Shown here piece by piece: positions 9,040 to 16,828 of a stretch of DNA of 64,000 nt. The position numbers were made by a program, and so were the translations under genes. The first letter of the stretch is position 1, and each line of letters opens with the position of its first letter. The notes beneath the pieces were generated by a model. The model was not told where the DNA came from. It saw only the letters and a list, made by a program, of their open reading frames with translations, and did not search any database. The DNA comes from Dehalococcoidia bacterium (GTDB taxonomy: Bacteria; Chloroflexota; Dehalococcoidia; Tepidiformales; Tepidiformaceae): the NCBI GenBank assembly GCA_020432045.1, contig JAGQHB010000043.1, positions 1-64,000 of the forward strand, given 5' to 3'.

Positions 9040-10065
9040 TCATCGGGCTACGGTCCGACGGCGGCTCAAGGCGATGACGACGAGCAGAGCGAGGACGATG
9101 GCCGCTGCCGTGCCAGTCACCAGCGGGAGAGTGTATGAATCACCCTGGAAGTCCGGGTTTGCCGCGCCTGACCCGGTCGCGGGGGCGCCGGGCGAGCCTG
9201 TATGCGCGGGGATCTGCCCTCGAAGCACGCCTGCCGGATGTTCCGCGGAGTGCACGTTTACGTAGAGACCTCCCTTGCTGAGGGCGGCGATGAATCCCGC
9301 CATGTCCCCCGCCAGTGGGCCGACGAGCTGCGCCGTGGAGATGGTGCCGGCATTGTCAATGGATGTAACGCCTGCGGCGTTGGGGCCGAAAAGGAAGGCG
9401 ACGACCGGGCCGTTTGCCCCTTTATCCCCTAGATGAATGTGTGCCATTGTCAGACTGGTTTCGTTCGCACGCAGGACGTACGACAAGGTTTGGCCGTCGA
9501 GCTTCCACTGGAATGAGCCCGTGGCGGCCGTCGTAACCGGTGGCACTTCTTCGCCGCCAGACAGCGTGAGCGTGCGAGCGCCGGCCAGCGGGGTTGTCGC
9601 GGCCGGCGCGGACGTGGTTGGTGTCGCGGTTACGGGCTGGGTCGCCGTAGCTGCCGGCGATGTCGTTGCCGTCACGGTGGCTGAAGCCGTTGCAGTTGCG
9701 GTTGATTGGGCTGCTTCGACCACGACCGTGCCGGTCATGCCGCTCGGATGGATGGTGCAACGATATGTGTACGTCCCGGCCTGGGTGAAGGTGAAGGCAA
9801 ATGATTTGTCCGTACCGGTGAGCACGGTGCTGTCGAAGGTGACGGGAGCAGTCACAGTGGTGACGGAATGCGGCAGGGCATCGGCCCAACCCCATGTCAC
9901 CGTGTCACCAACCGAAATAGTCAGCGAACTTGTCGTGGGCACCGACCATTGGACTGTCTGGTCGGCTGCGATGGTTGCTTGCGGCGACTGAAGCACGAAT
10001 GCAGCGACAAACGACGCTGCGAGCAGCATTCCGGCCACGACTGGGGCTCTGTGAAATCCGGGCAT
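9040..10065 (-). CDS. Membrane-anchored cupredoxin-CHRD fusion protein
   Basis: This 341-residue protein has a signal peptide and an N-terminal plastocyanin-like domain with type 1 copper ligands (His in ALPHSV, Cys-His-Met in CTIHPSGM, about residues 35-115). A Thr/Ala-rich linker of about 50 residues follows, then a CHRD (chordin-like) domain with MAHIHLGDKGANGPVV and NVHSAEHPAGVLRGQI. The C-terminus has one transmembrane helix and a short RRR tail. ATG at 10065 is chosen because GAGGAG lies 7 bases upstream; a TTG two codons earlier would leave no spacing. It is likely an outward-facing electron-transfer or copper-binding surface protein. It lies between the signal peptidase gene and the sigma factor gene, so it probably belongs to the same envelope module. 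Confidence 0.85.
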   Translation of the reverse strand: MPGFHRAPVVAGMLLAASFVAAFVLQSPQATIAADQTVQWSVPTTSSLTISVGDTVTWGWADALPHSVTTVTAPVTFDSTVLTGTDKSFAFTFTQAGTYTYRCTIHPSGMTGTVVVEAAQSTATATASATVTATTSPAATATQPVTATPTTSAPAATTPLAGARTLTLSGGEEVPPVTTAATGSFQWKLDGQTLSYVLRANETSLTMAHIHLGDKGANGPVVAFLFGPNAAGVTSIDNAGTISTAQLVGPLAGDMAGFIAALSKGGLYVNVHSAEHPAGVLRGQIPAHTGSPGAPATGSGAANPDFQGDSYTLPLVTGTAAAIVLALLVVIALSRRRTVAR

Positions 10066-10162
10066 GGACAACTCCTCACACCTTGGGTCTGAGAGTCACT
10101 ACGAAAAGTAAAGAGCGAAAAGATGCAGCGTGTTCGAGGCGCCGGGGCGGGGAATCGCCGGA

Positions 10163-10843
10163 TCAGCGGCGTGATCCGTGGTTGGCCTTGAATCGTTCCG
10201 GGGTGCGGGCACCGAAGAGCGGGCCGGCTTCCGCGACGTAACTATCCCTCGCACTTCGGTGCCCGGTCGCCGAGCGTCGCTGACGGTATCGCCGAAACGC
10301 GAGGAGTTGGCCCGCCAGGAGTATCGCCGCGGGGATGAGCACGAGCAGCAGGTACCCGGAGCGGCTCGCCGCGAGGTGGATGACGGTGCCGGCGAAGGGG
10401 ATGCTAAAGAGGTACCGCCCCGTTACGGCTTCGACGGGAACTGGATCGAGATCGAGTGAGCCGTTCGCGTCGCCTTTAGTCGTGAGCTGGCTGCCATCGG
10501 CCGATATTGCGACGACGCGATGGGTGCGGGTGCCGCCCTGCACCTGGATAGTCACGATCTCGCCAGGGCGCACATCGCGCCCATCGACATCCGCCATCAC
10601 GGCAAGGCTGCCGAGTGGGATCGTGGGTTCCATGCTGCTGCCGGTTACAACGAGGAAGTGCCAGCCCACAACCGGAGGCGCCAGCAGTGCGATGAGGCCG
10701 CCGAGCAGAATCGCGGCGAGCAAGACGGCTGCGGCCCAGTTGCCCACTGCTCTCGCGGTTCTCGAGCGTGCCCACGCGAGGGGCAACGCGTTCGGGCGGC
10801 GGGATGGAATCAGTGTTTCAGCAGTATTCAGGGCATCGCTCAC
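10163..10843 (-). CDS. Signal peptidase I, ER/SipW type
   Basis: This 226-residue membrane peptidase of family S26B carries the catalytic serine in VTGSSMEPTIPLGSL (about residue 70). A histidine in GGTRTHRVVAI replaces the lysine of the usual bacterial enzyme, which is the mark of the SipW/ER subtype. Transmembrane helices lie at about residues 32-58 and 165-182. SipW-type enzymes process special substrates such as TasA, and two such candidate substrates are encoded directly upstream. Its ATG overlaps the stop of the preceding secreted-protein gene by 4 bases (ATGA), so translation is coupled. The basic C-terminal tail is longer than in typical SipW. Confidence 0.9.
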   Translation of the reverse strand: MSDALNTAETLIPSRRPNALPLAWARSRTARAVGNWAAAVLLAAILLGGLIALLAPPVVGWHFLVVTGSSMEPTIPLGSLAVMADVDGRDVRPGEIVTIQVQGGTRTHRVVAISADGSQLTTKGDANGSLDLDPVPVEAVTGRYLFSIPFAGTVIHLAASRSGYLLLVLIPAAILLAGQLLAFRRYRQRRSATGHRSARDSYVAEAGPLFGARTPERFKANHGSRR

Positions 10844-11862
10844 TTGTGTTTGAACGTCGCGATCTGGATGCGCCAGTCGGGATTGGTCCCGGCATTACTC
10901 GTCGCGCGGGCGTTGTAGCTGCCGGGGGCACCCGAGATCCTGTGCGCACTCCCAGAGACGATCTGGCCGCTGTCGGAATCCGGGTAGCCCTTCGTGACGT
11001 TTGCCTGCTGCACGTACGGACTGATCCACGAGCCGATCGCCGAGCCGCTCCAACTTGAGGCGGCGGCGATGATCAGGTCCCCCTCGAAGTTGGTCGTGGC
11101 ATTGGTTGACGTGATGGTGGTGCCGACGCCCAGCTGGCTGCTTGTGGAGTCGAGTGGCGAAGTGGTCGCGACGTTGCTGTATTCGAATACCTGGAGCGTC
11201 GTGACGTTACTGGTTGCAGTGGTGGTCACCGTCACCGTCGAAGACTCACCCGCACCCGCGACCTTGTAGTAGATGGACTGGCTGGGGAACGGATAGCTCG
11301 AACCAGTGACGGCCGTCGACCAGCCGGCCGGGGCCGTTAAGGCCGCGTTCTCGTAGGTGGCGGCGATTGCCACGAGAAGGTTGTTCGCGGTCGGCGCGCT
11401 CGGGAAGGTGGCGCTCATTTTGCCGACGGTACCGCCGCCAGTGGCCGACTGAACGAGGGCAGGGACGGCAGCGACCACGGTCACTTTCACCGTAGGACTT
11501 GCAGCGCTCTCCCAGTTTGCGAAGTAGGCGACGACGAAGTAGTAGTAGGTGCCCGCGGCGGGCCAATCGACATACGTAGTCGTCGTTTGCGGGGTCACCT
11601 TCTCAATCACCGCGTAGGGTCCGCCAGAGTTTGTAGCCCGATAGACGCGATAACCCGTGGCGAACGTGCTCGCCGTGGGTTTCCAGGAGAGACTGGCAGC
11701 GGAGCCCCCTGTGCCCTCCAGTGCCGGTGGGGCGCTGAGCGTGGTGGCCGTGACGGTGTTGGCACTGCTCGCAACGGTGTCCACGAAGGACGCCTCAGTG
11801 CCCCGGCCACCCGTGAGGATGGCCAGGGCGCTTGCGATAATGATGACTGCGCACAACCGCAC
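10840..11862 (-). CDS. Secreted protein with fibronectin type III domain, candidate SipW-type substrate
   Basis: This 340-residue protein starts at a GTG with GGAGGG 8 bases upstream. A hydrophobic segment is followed by EASFVDTVASSANTVTATTL, which matches the post-cleavage region of the adjacent TasA-like protein (A-S-F-x-D-T-V-x-S, then N-T). Residues about 45-135 form a fibronectin type III domain (SLSWKPTASTFATGYRVYRA). The C-terminal half is a beta-rich domain with many Thr/Ser and an aromatic end (NPDWRIQIATFKHK), possibly a jelly-roll or adhesin module. Location between the TasA-like gene and the signal peptidase gene, with a 4-base overlap to the latter, supports a joint role in an extracellular matrix or surface layer. 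Confidence 0.8.
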   Translation of the reverse strand: MRLCAVIIIASALAILTGGRGTEASFVDTVASSANTVTATTLSAPPALEGTGGSAASLSWKPTASTFATGYRVYRATNSGGPYAVIEKVTPQTTTTYVDWPAAGTYYYFVVAYFANWESAASPTVKVTVVAAVPALVQSATGGGTVGKMSATFPSAPTANNLLVAIAATYENAALTAPAGWSTAVTGSSYPFPSQSIYYKVAGAGESSTVTVTTTATSNVTTLQVFEYSNVATTSPLDSTSSQLGVGTTITSTNATTNFEGDLIIAAASSWSGSAIGSWISPYVQQANVTKGYPDSDSGQIVSGSAHRISGAPGSYNARATSNAGTNPDWRIQIATFKHK

Positions 11863-11884
11863 GGCGAGCCCTCCGAGCGAACCC

Positions 11885-12385
11885 TTAGCTGATAGAGAAG
11901 CTCATGTTGACGGTTGCGGACTGACCCTGGCAGCCGTTGCCCGCGGCTGCATTGAGCTGAACGCTGGCGTTGTAGGTGGTGGAAGCCCCAGCGGCGAGGG
12001 CCGTGACGGCAGGAGCGGAGGAGATAGTCCAGTTGGCCGCGCCGCAGTTCGTGCTATCGCTGTAGGAGACCGTCTGCGTGCTGGTGAGGCTGCCAGCGAT
12101 GCTGCCGACGTTCTTGATCACGATCGCTTTCGTCGTCGCCGGGTCGCCCGGCTTGATCCCGCTGGCCGAGAAGGACACGCCACGAGAACAGACGGTGGCG
12201 CCGGATGTCCGGGGCTGGGCATCTGGCGCCGGGCCGCAGTTGCCATCAACGGACAGATAGAGCGTACCTGCCGTGAAGGTGTTGCCGTCGCTTGTCACCG
12301 TGTCGGAGAAACTGGCCCCAGTGGCGACCAGGACGATGGCGCTGATTGCCCCGAGGAGCATCATGCTGAGGAGGATCTTCTTCAC
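11885..12385 (-). CDS. TasA/camelysin-like secreted protein
   Basis: This 166-residue protein begins MKKILLSMMLLGAISAIVL and continues into GASFSDTVTSDGNTFTAGTL, the arrangement typical of TasA and camelysin precursors cleaved by SipW peptidases. The remaining part is a compact beta domain with several cysteines (DGNCGP, TVCSRG, TNCGAAN, NGCQGQ) that could pair. The predicted start is a GTG with a weak AGGT site. In Bacillus such proteins form matrix fibres; that function here is inferred from the signal region and from the SipW-type peptidase two genes downstream. It is the first gene of the leftward module. Confidence 0.8.
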   Translation of the reverse strand: MKKILLSMMLLGAISAIVLVATGASFSDTVTSDGNTFTAGTLYLSVDGNCGPAPDAQPRTSGATVCSRGVSFSASGIKPGDPATTKAIVIKNVGSIAGSLTSTQTVSYSDSTNCGAANWTISSAPAVTALAAGASTTYNASVQLNAAAGNGCQGQSATVNMSFSIS

Positions 12386-12750
12386 TGTCTGTACCTACCG
12401 GCGGATGTATCACCCAGTCGCCCCTGGCCGTCTCCGGATTCCGCCACCGGAAAGGGCTTATGGTGACGGACTGGCGTCCCGTCGGTTGCAAGTTCGGCGA
12501 CCATCCGGTGTACAGGTAGGTGCGCAACACATGCGTAGCGTGTCAACTTGGTGACTCGTATTCGGGATATCTCTCCAGAGATCGCTCTAGCGGGCCCTAT
12601 CAGGCCCGGTACGGCTCGTTCGGCGATGACGCCGGGCCGGAGTACCCGTCAAGCTGGTTTCCGACGGATGGAGGCCGTTGGGGGAACGCAGCCTCGGACG
12701 GCCCATGGAGTCGCGCGAAGGGGTGGGAGGTCACCGGGCCACATCAGTAC
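12386..12750. other. Intergenic region upstream of the envelope module
   Basis: These 365 bases separate the start of the TasA-like gene from the stop of the leftward DUF1295 gene. A 6-bp hairpin (CGGGCC 12591-12596 with GGCCCG 12603-12608) could weakly end the DUF1295 transcript. The part nearest the TasA-like gene should contain the promoter, possibly one read by the ECF sigma factor of the module. I could not identify an ECF promoter motif with confidence, and no gene is recognised. Confidence 0.45.
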
Positions 12751-13623
12751 CTATCGCGGCGGACGGGGGACGAGAACGGGGGTCCGGCGGCGGTACTGCT
12801 GGTAGTCGGGGTCATCGCCCCAGCGACGCTCTGCGCGACGGTCGAGGGTTGGAATGCCACTGATGCGAGTGAGCAGGACGAAGACGAAAACGGGTGAGAC
12901 CAGGGTCAGCCACTGCCAGCCCGAGAGTACCGGAATGGCGATGATAGCGATGCCGGTCCAGAGGACAATTTCGCCGAAGTAGTTTGGGTGGCGGGACCAG
13001 GCCCAGAGGCCGCTCGTAATGAAGTGCCCTTCGTTGGCAGGGTCCTTCTTGAAGGTGGATTTCTGGGCGTCGGCTATGACCTCGATTGCGAAGCCGGCAA
13101 GCCAGACGCCGATTCCCACGAAGGCAACCCACTGCACGGGCTCGGGACTCTTCGTCGTAATGGCCGCGATCCCGGCCGAGGCCGTGAGCAACACCCAGAG
13201 ACCCTGCAGCGTCCACGTCAACAGGAAGCTGGGGAAGTGCGTCTTCATGACATCGAAGCGGCGGTCGCCGCCGGAGCGCCGGACGCGAAGGAAGAGAAAC
13301 GAACCAAGTCGAAGGGCCCAGGCGCCGATGAGCGCGGCGATGACGAGGGAGCGTGGTTCCCAGCTACCGGTAGCGATGACTGCGACGGCGGCTACGGTGA
13401 TGTAGGTGGCACTGCCGGTGAGGTCAAAATAATGCTCGGTGCGCGCGAGGAACGACGGCACGAAGACGACCCACTGGACGGTGAAGGCGATGACGGCGCA
13501 GAGCGCGAACACGGGGATTCCCCCGATGGAGTCGCTGTTGTCGCTGCCGGCCAGGGTGACCATACCGGCGATCGCGAGAATCGCAGCGATGGCGGCAAAA
13601 GGGAGCGCATCAGCCTTTTTCAA
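12751..13623 (-). CDS. DUF1295 / steroid 5-alpha-reductase-like membrane protein
   Basis: This protein of about 290 residues has seven or so hydrophobic helices and the diagnostic C-terminal block SGLWAWSRHPNYFGEIVLW, which binds the nicotinamide cofactor in the isoprenylcysteine methyltransferase/5-alpha-reductase superfamily. The upstream block THFPSFLLTWTLQGLWVLL is also typical of DUF1295. The TTG at 13623 is a tentative start with AGGAAG about 11 bases upstream. The frame continues to an ATG at 13785, but that extension looks unlike the family. The substrate is unknown; an isoprenoid or sterol-like lipid is plausible. It is divergent from the cupin gene. Confidence 0.85.
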   Translation of the reverse strand: MKKADALPFAAIAAILAIAGMVTLAGSDNSDSIGGIPVFALCAVIAFTVQWVVFVPSFLARTEHYFDLTGSATYITVAAVAVIATGSWEPRSLVIAALIGAWALRLGSFLFLRVRRSGGDRRFDVMKTHFPSFLLTWTLQGLWVLLTASAGIAAITTKSPEPVQWVAFVGIGVWLAGFAIEVIADAQKSTFKKDPANEGHFITSGLWAWSRHPNYFGEIVLWTGIAIIAIPVLSGWQWLTLVSPVFVFVLLTRISGIPTLDRRAERRWGDDPDYQQYRRRTPVLVPRPPR

Positions 13624-13859
13624 CCTGCGTTCACTTCCTGCTTCGAGGCTAGCTGGCAAGTGTGCCCGGAACAAGATGACATCGACGAGAGCGGCGGCGG
13701 GGTTGCCAGAGAGAACCGGACTGGGGAATTCACGGCCGTGGCGATCAGTTCGGGCGCCGACAGGTACAAAAGTTGAACTGGGCATCCCGGCCGTGGCCCG
13801 CGATCCTGAGGTTGTGGAAGCCAGAAGTGGCCCACGTAAGAACGGGAGGAGTTCAACCT

Positions 13860-14228
13860 ATGCACGCAAAACGAACCGACTTGGAGATCCTGGTAGAGGC
13901 CGGACCTGCAAAGATTCGAGGGGCCGACTGGGGCGACATGCGAGTCGCGGTCGTGTCGGTCCCGGCCGGGACGGACTTCAGTCCCCTGCTGAAGGGGCTG
14001 CCGAACGACCGATGCCAGGCCGAACACTGGGGCTACGTCATCAAGGGGAAGCTTCGGATCAAGCATGCTGACGACCGGGAAGAGGTGCTCACCGGTGGCG
14101 ACTTCTACCACATGCCCGCCGGACACACGGGTGTCGCGGAGGAGGAGACGGAGTTCCTCGAGATCGGTGAACCACAGGCCTACCAGCAGTTCGTCAACAA
14201 CGCGAAGCGTGTGATCGCTGCGATGTAG
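13860..14228 (+). CDS. Small cupin-domain protein
   Basis: This 122-residue single-domain cupin starts at an ATG with a strong GGGAGGAG site. Metal-binding cupin motif 1 is seen in AEHWGYVIKGKLRIKHADDR and motif 2 in GGDFYHMPAGHTG, with two histidines and an acidic residue as probable ligands. No enzymatic assignment is possible; related stand-alone cupins bind small ligands or act as dioxygenases or isomerases. It is flanked by the divergent DUF1295 gene and the convergent HxlR-type regulator gene, only 34 bases away. Confidence 0.85.
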   Translation: MHAKRTDLEILVEAGPAKIRGADWGDMRVAVVSVPAGTDFSPLLKGLPNDRCQAEHWGYVIKGKLRIKHADDREEVLTGGDFYHMPAGHTGVAEEETEFLEIGEPQAYQQFVNNAKRVIAAM

Positions 14229-14262
14229 GAGATCGAGTGATCTCGCCATTGCGCAAGCCGGG

Positions 14263-14937
14263 TCACGTGGACCGCATTGCAGCGGCAGCTCGAACGATGC
14301 CACTCACGGGACTGAGCCGCAGTGAGCGCGCGAACGCGCTGACGATGGCGGGGTCTCCGGCTAGCTCGATGTCACCCGCGAGCAGTGCACTCCCTATTTC
14401 TATCCGGCCAAGCCAGACGAGGTACATGGTCCGCAGCGTGGACGTGAGGACGACGTCGACCACCAGGCCCGGGTCAGTAAGGCAAACCGAGACGTCGCCC
14501 GGTTCGATGACGAGCCAGTAGTGGGCGTTGCAATCGGTGAAGTTGATTGCGATCACGACGTTGGAGTCACGGGCGAGTTCCTGATCAATCTGGCCGTGCA
14601 TCCACCAGACGAGCAGATCGGGATCGAGATCCTCGGGTTCGGGGTCCGGGAATGCCCATTTCGCGCCCCACTCCGCCATCGCAAAGACGACGGTCTTGAG
14701 ATCGAGGCCCGCATCTGTCAGTACGTACCCGGTATCGGCGCGTGCGATCAGACCTGCGCTCTGCAAGTCCCGCAACCGCGCACTCAGCAGCCCGCGGGAA
14801 ATTCCGGGCAAGCCCCGGGCAAGGTCGTTAAAGCGGTGGCCACCAACCAGCATGTCGCGCAGGATGAGGATCGACCAGCGATCGCCGATGATCTCGGCGG
14901 TCTTCGCAATCGGACAGTACTGGGCGTATGGCCGCAT
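14263..14937 (-). CDS. HxlR-family transcriptional regulator with C-terminal SCP2-like domain
   Basis: This protein of 224 residues has an N-terminal HxlR winged helix (about residues 5-95). It includes the redox-type N-terminal cysteine YCPIAKTAEIIGDRWSILIL and the family block FNDLARGLPGISRGLLSARL. The remaining 110 residues contain WWMHGQIDQELARDSNVVIAI and a beta-rich end resembling sterol-carrier-type domains fused to some HxlR proteins. ATG 14937 gives the normal family start (MRPYAQYCPIA); a start 8 codons earlier cannot be excluded and no clear ribosome site is visible. It probably responds to a hydrophobic ligand and controls neighbouring genes. Confidence 0.85.
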   Translation of the reverse strand: MRPYAQYCPIAKTAEIIGDRWSILILRDMLVGGHRFNDLARGLPGISRGLLSARLRDLQSAGLIARADTGYVLTDAGLDLKTVVFAMAEWGAKWAFPDPEPEDLDPDLLVWWMHGQIDQELARDSNVVIAINFTDCNAHYWLVIEPGDVSVCLTDPGLVVDVVLTSTLRTMYLVWLGRIEIGSALLAGDIELAGDPAIVSAFARSLRLSPVSGIVRAAAAMRST

Positions 14938-15009
14938 GAAGACGATGCTACAGGACGTCACGGCCGGGCATCGCTGGATCGCTGAGTCACAGGCAACCGG
15001 GCGATGCGC

Positions 15010-15579
15010 TTAGCGAACCAGCGGCCACCGTCTGAGGCGCGGCGGAAGAAGCGCTGCGACGTGCGCATCCAAACCCCAGAAACGGCCGGCCGCCAGGAAG
15101 CAGAGCGCGAGCAACGGGAGCCACTCGATCGGGCCTTCCCAGGCCCAGAGCGACCGGTCGGCATAGCGGCCCCAGTTTGCGAACCAGATGTGGAAGAGGC
15201 TCAGGAATCCGACCAAGGCCGCTGCGCTGGAGAACACACCGAGGATGAGGAGTACGCCGATACCGATCTCAGTGATGACGAGGCCGACGCCGAATGGCGC
15301 GTAGTGTTCGAGGACAACGTCCTGGACGAAGTCGCGATAAAGCGGGATGGGATGGTTGCTGGTGTCGCTGCGGAGGCTGTTTTCGGCGCCGTCGTAGCTG
15401 ATCAGGAAACCAGGGAACGGGATGTAGTCGACTTCTTCGAGGCCGGGCAGCTTGGCGACGCCGTTGGCAAGAAAGAGGAGCCCGAAGGTGATGCGGAGTA
15501 GAACGATTGCGAGCGGAAATGCGCGGAGTTGCCACGCTGGCAGGTCCGAAAGCACACCGGAAGGACTTGGCGTTTGCAT
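15010..15579 (-). CDS. DoxX/TQO-small-subunit-like membrane protein
   Basis: This 189-residue protein has four hydrophobic helices. Its first helix block IVLLRITFGLLFLANGVAKL is typical of DoxX and the thiosulfate:quinone oxidoreductase DoxD/DoxX group. The second half shows GLVITEIGIGVLLILGVFS and a C-terminal helix rich in Leu and Trp. The role is uncertain; the family is linked with quinone-coupled thiol or sulfur oxidation. Its ATG follows the stop of the AsnC-domain gene without a gap (TAG-ATG at 15580/15579), which implies translational coupling with that damaged or recoded gene. Confidence 0.82.
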   Translation of the reverse strand: MQTPSPSGVLSDLPAWQLRAFPLAIVLLRITFGLLFLANGVAKLPGLEEVDYIPFPGFLISYDGAENSLRSDTSNHPIPLYRDFVQDVVLEHYAPFGVGLVITEIGIGVLLILGVFSSAAALVGFLSLFHIWFANWGRYADRSLWAWEGPIEWLPLLALCFLAAGRFWGLDAHVAALLPPRLRRWPLVR

Positions 15580-15828
15580 CTAGAACTCCAACACCGTGAG
15601 CGTGAGGATGCGACGGACGCCACCGGCACCCGCAATGCCTTCGCTCAGTCAGTGGCCGAGCTGGGACAGGTCCGTACTCTCTACTTCAAGGACAAGGTCG
15701 TAGGGCCCGGCGACTATGTCTGCACGGACGATGCTGGAGCCGTCAAGCTGGATATCCGGGAGCGTGGCCTTCAACTCTTCGACCCGGGTTTGATCTGCTT
15801 CAACGAGGACGTAGGCACGAACGGACAT
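15580..15828 (-). pseudogene. AsnC/Lrp ligand-binding-domain protein interrupted by an in-frame TGA
   Basis: An ATG at 15828 with an AGGAGAG site begins a stand-alone AsnC effector domain (MSVRAYVLVEAD, then VAGPYDLVLEVESTDLSQLGH). After 59 codons a TGA (15651-15649) interrupts the frame, which then continues for 22 codons with clear family ending GVRRILTLTVLEF and a TAG directly abutting the DoxX start. The intact frame on both sides shows the stop is recent, a sequencing error, or read through. A 9-bp hairpin with a 3-base GGT loop starts 15 bases after the TGA, resembling a bacterial SECIS, but the TGA aligns with a hydrophobic position rather than a cysteine, so selenocysteine is the less likely reading. 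Confidence 0.65.
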
Positions 15829-15884
15829 GGGTTACTCTCCTCTGGATTGCGTTGGCTCCCGACCGGGAGCCGTGCGGACTAGGC

Positions 15885-16670
15885 TCACCTGAATCGGTCA
15901 GGCATGCCCCCGGCCTCGATGACCTGGTGATACAGCGTGTGTGTTTCGCCGAGTGCATCGGCGAAGGGGAAGAGGCGGCGGGTGACGAGGAGGTCGTCTT
16001 CGCAGGCGAGCGGGTGCCAGAAGACGCCGTCGCGGCTCACTGTGACCTCCGGTTCAAGCGTGCTGGCGGAGACTTCGATGCCGTCGTCCGAGTAACCACG
16101 CTTTGCCAGCGGCCGGAAGAAGTGGGCTTCGGGCTGGATGCCGAGCTGCACAACGGCGTCCCGGGTCTGGCGTTCGAGGCCACTGTTCGCGGCGGTCTCG
16201 GTGGTGCTCACGGATACATCGAAGCCGCGTCCGCGGAGTAATTCGATGCCGCTACAGGCTTTTTCCCAGCTTCCGGCGCCCCGGATTGGATCGTGAGCTT
16301 CCGGGGAGGGGCCGTCGAGGCTCACCTGGAACCGGACCGAGCCGCCGGCGAGCGTATCAAGTATGCGGAGGCGGGCGCCGTGAAAGAGCATCGCGTTGGT
16401 CAATACGGTGGTCGGGACACGCTCCATCGCATAGGTGATGCGATCGCCGATATCGGGGAGGAGGAAGGGTTCGCCGCCGGTGAGGAACACCTCCGTGATG
16501 CCCGCTTCGACCGCTTCATCAATCAGGCGCCGGAACTGTGGCATGGCAAGGGCGCGCCGTTCGACGCGGGGCCCAGAGCGAGCGCAGCAGTAGCTGCAGT
16601 GAAGATTGCAGTCAAAGTTCGTATACACCCACAGGCGCGGAGCGAAGACGGCCGGGCAAGCGTGATCCAT
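15885..16670 (-). CDS. Radical SAM protein
   Basis: This protein of about 261 residues has the radical SAM cluster motif C-x3-C-x2-C (CNLHCSYC) near its N-terminus and the GGEPFL motif that contacts SAM. Later beta strands (VRFQVSLDGPSPEAHD) match the partial TIM barrel of MoaA/PqqE-like enzymes. No SPASM domain with extra cysteines is visible; only single cysteines occur later (KACSG, LACED). The start is uncertain between ATG 16670 and GTG 16697, neither with a strong ribosome site. Substrate unknown. It is divergent from the selenoprotein gene and upstream of the AsnC and DoxX genes on the same strand. Confidence 0.85.
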   Translation of the reverse strand: MDHACPAVFAPRLWVYTNFDCNLHCSYCCARSGPRVERRALAMPQFRRLIDEAVEAGITEVFLTGGEPFLLPDIGDRITYAMERVPTTVLTNAMLFHGARLRILDTLAGGSVRFQVSLDGPSPEAHDPIRGAGSWEKACSGIELLRGRGFDVSVSTTETAANSGLERQTRDAVVQLGIQPEAHFFRPLAKRGYSDDGIEVSASTLEPEVTVSRDGVFWHPLACEDDLLVTRRLFPFADALGETHTLYHQVIEAGGMPDRFR

Positions 16671-16828
16671 CGGCGTCACACTACCGCCGGTTCGCACGGC
16701 AAATGTTCACGGTTCATTACGAGCATGGCGATCTGCGAAACAGGCAAGGGAGCGCCGGTAGGACAGCCGTGGAGTTCGGACTCTAGGATGTAAGGGTACG
16801 TACGAATGAAGACGGCGAGGGGACAAGA

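Noticed and set aside
12405-12470. Minus-strand stretch resembling part of a cobalamin riboswitch (CCGGTG, AATCCGG, then GCGACTGG) upstream of the TasA-like gene
   Set aside because: The core CCCGC-ACTGT and the upstream helices of the real element are not there, and a TasA-like gene is an unlikely target. The match is mostly one small CCGG hairpin.
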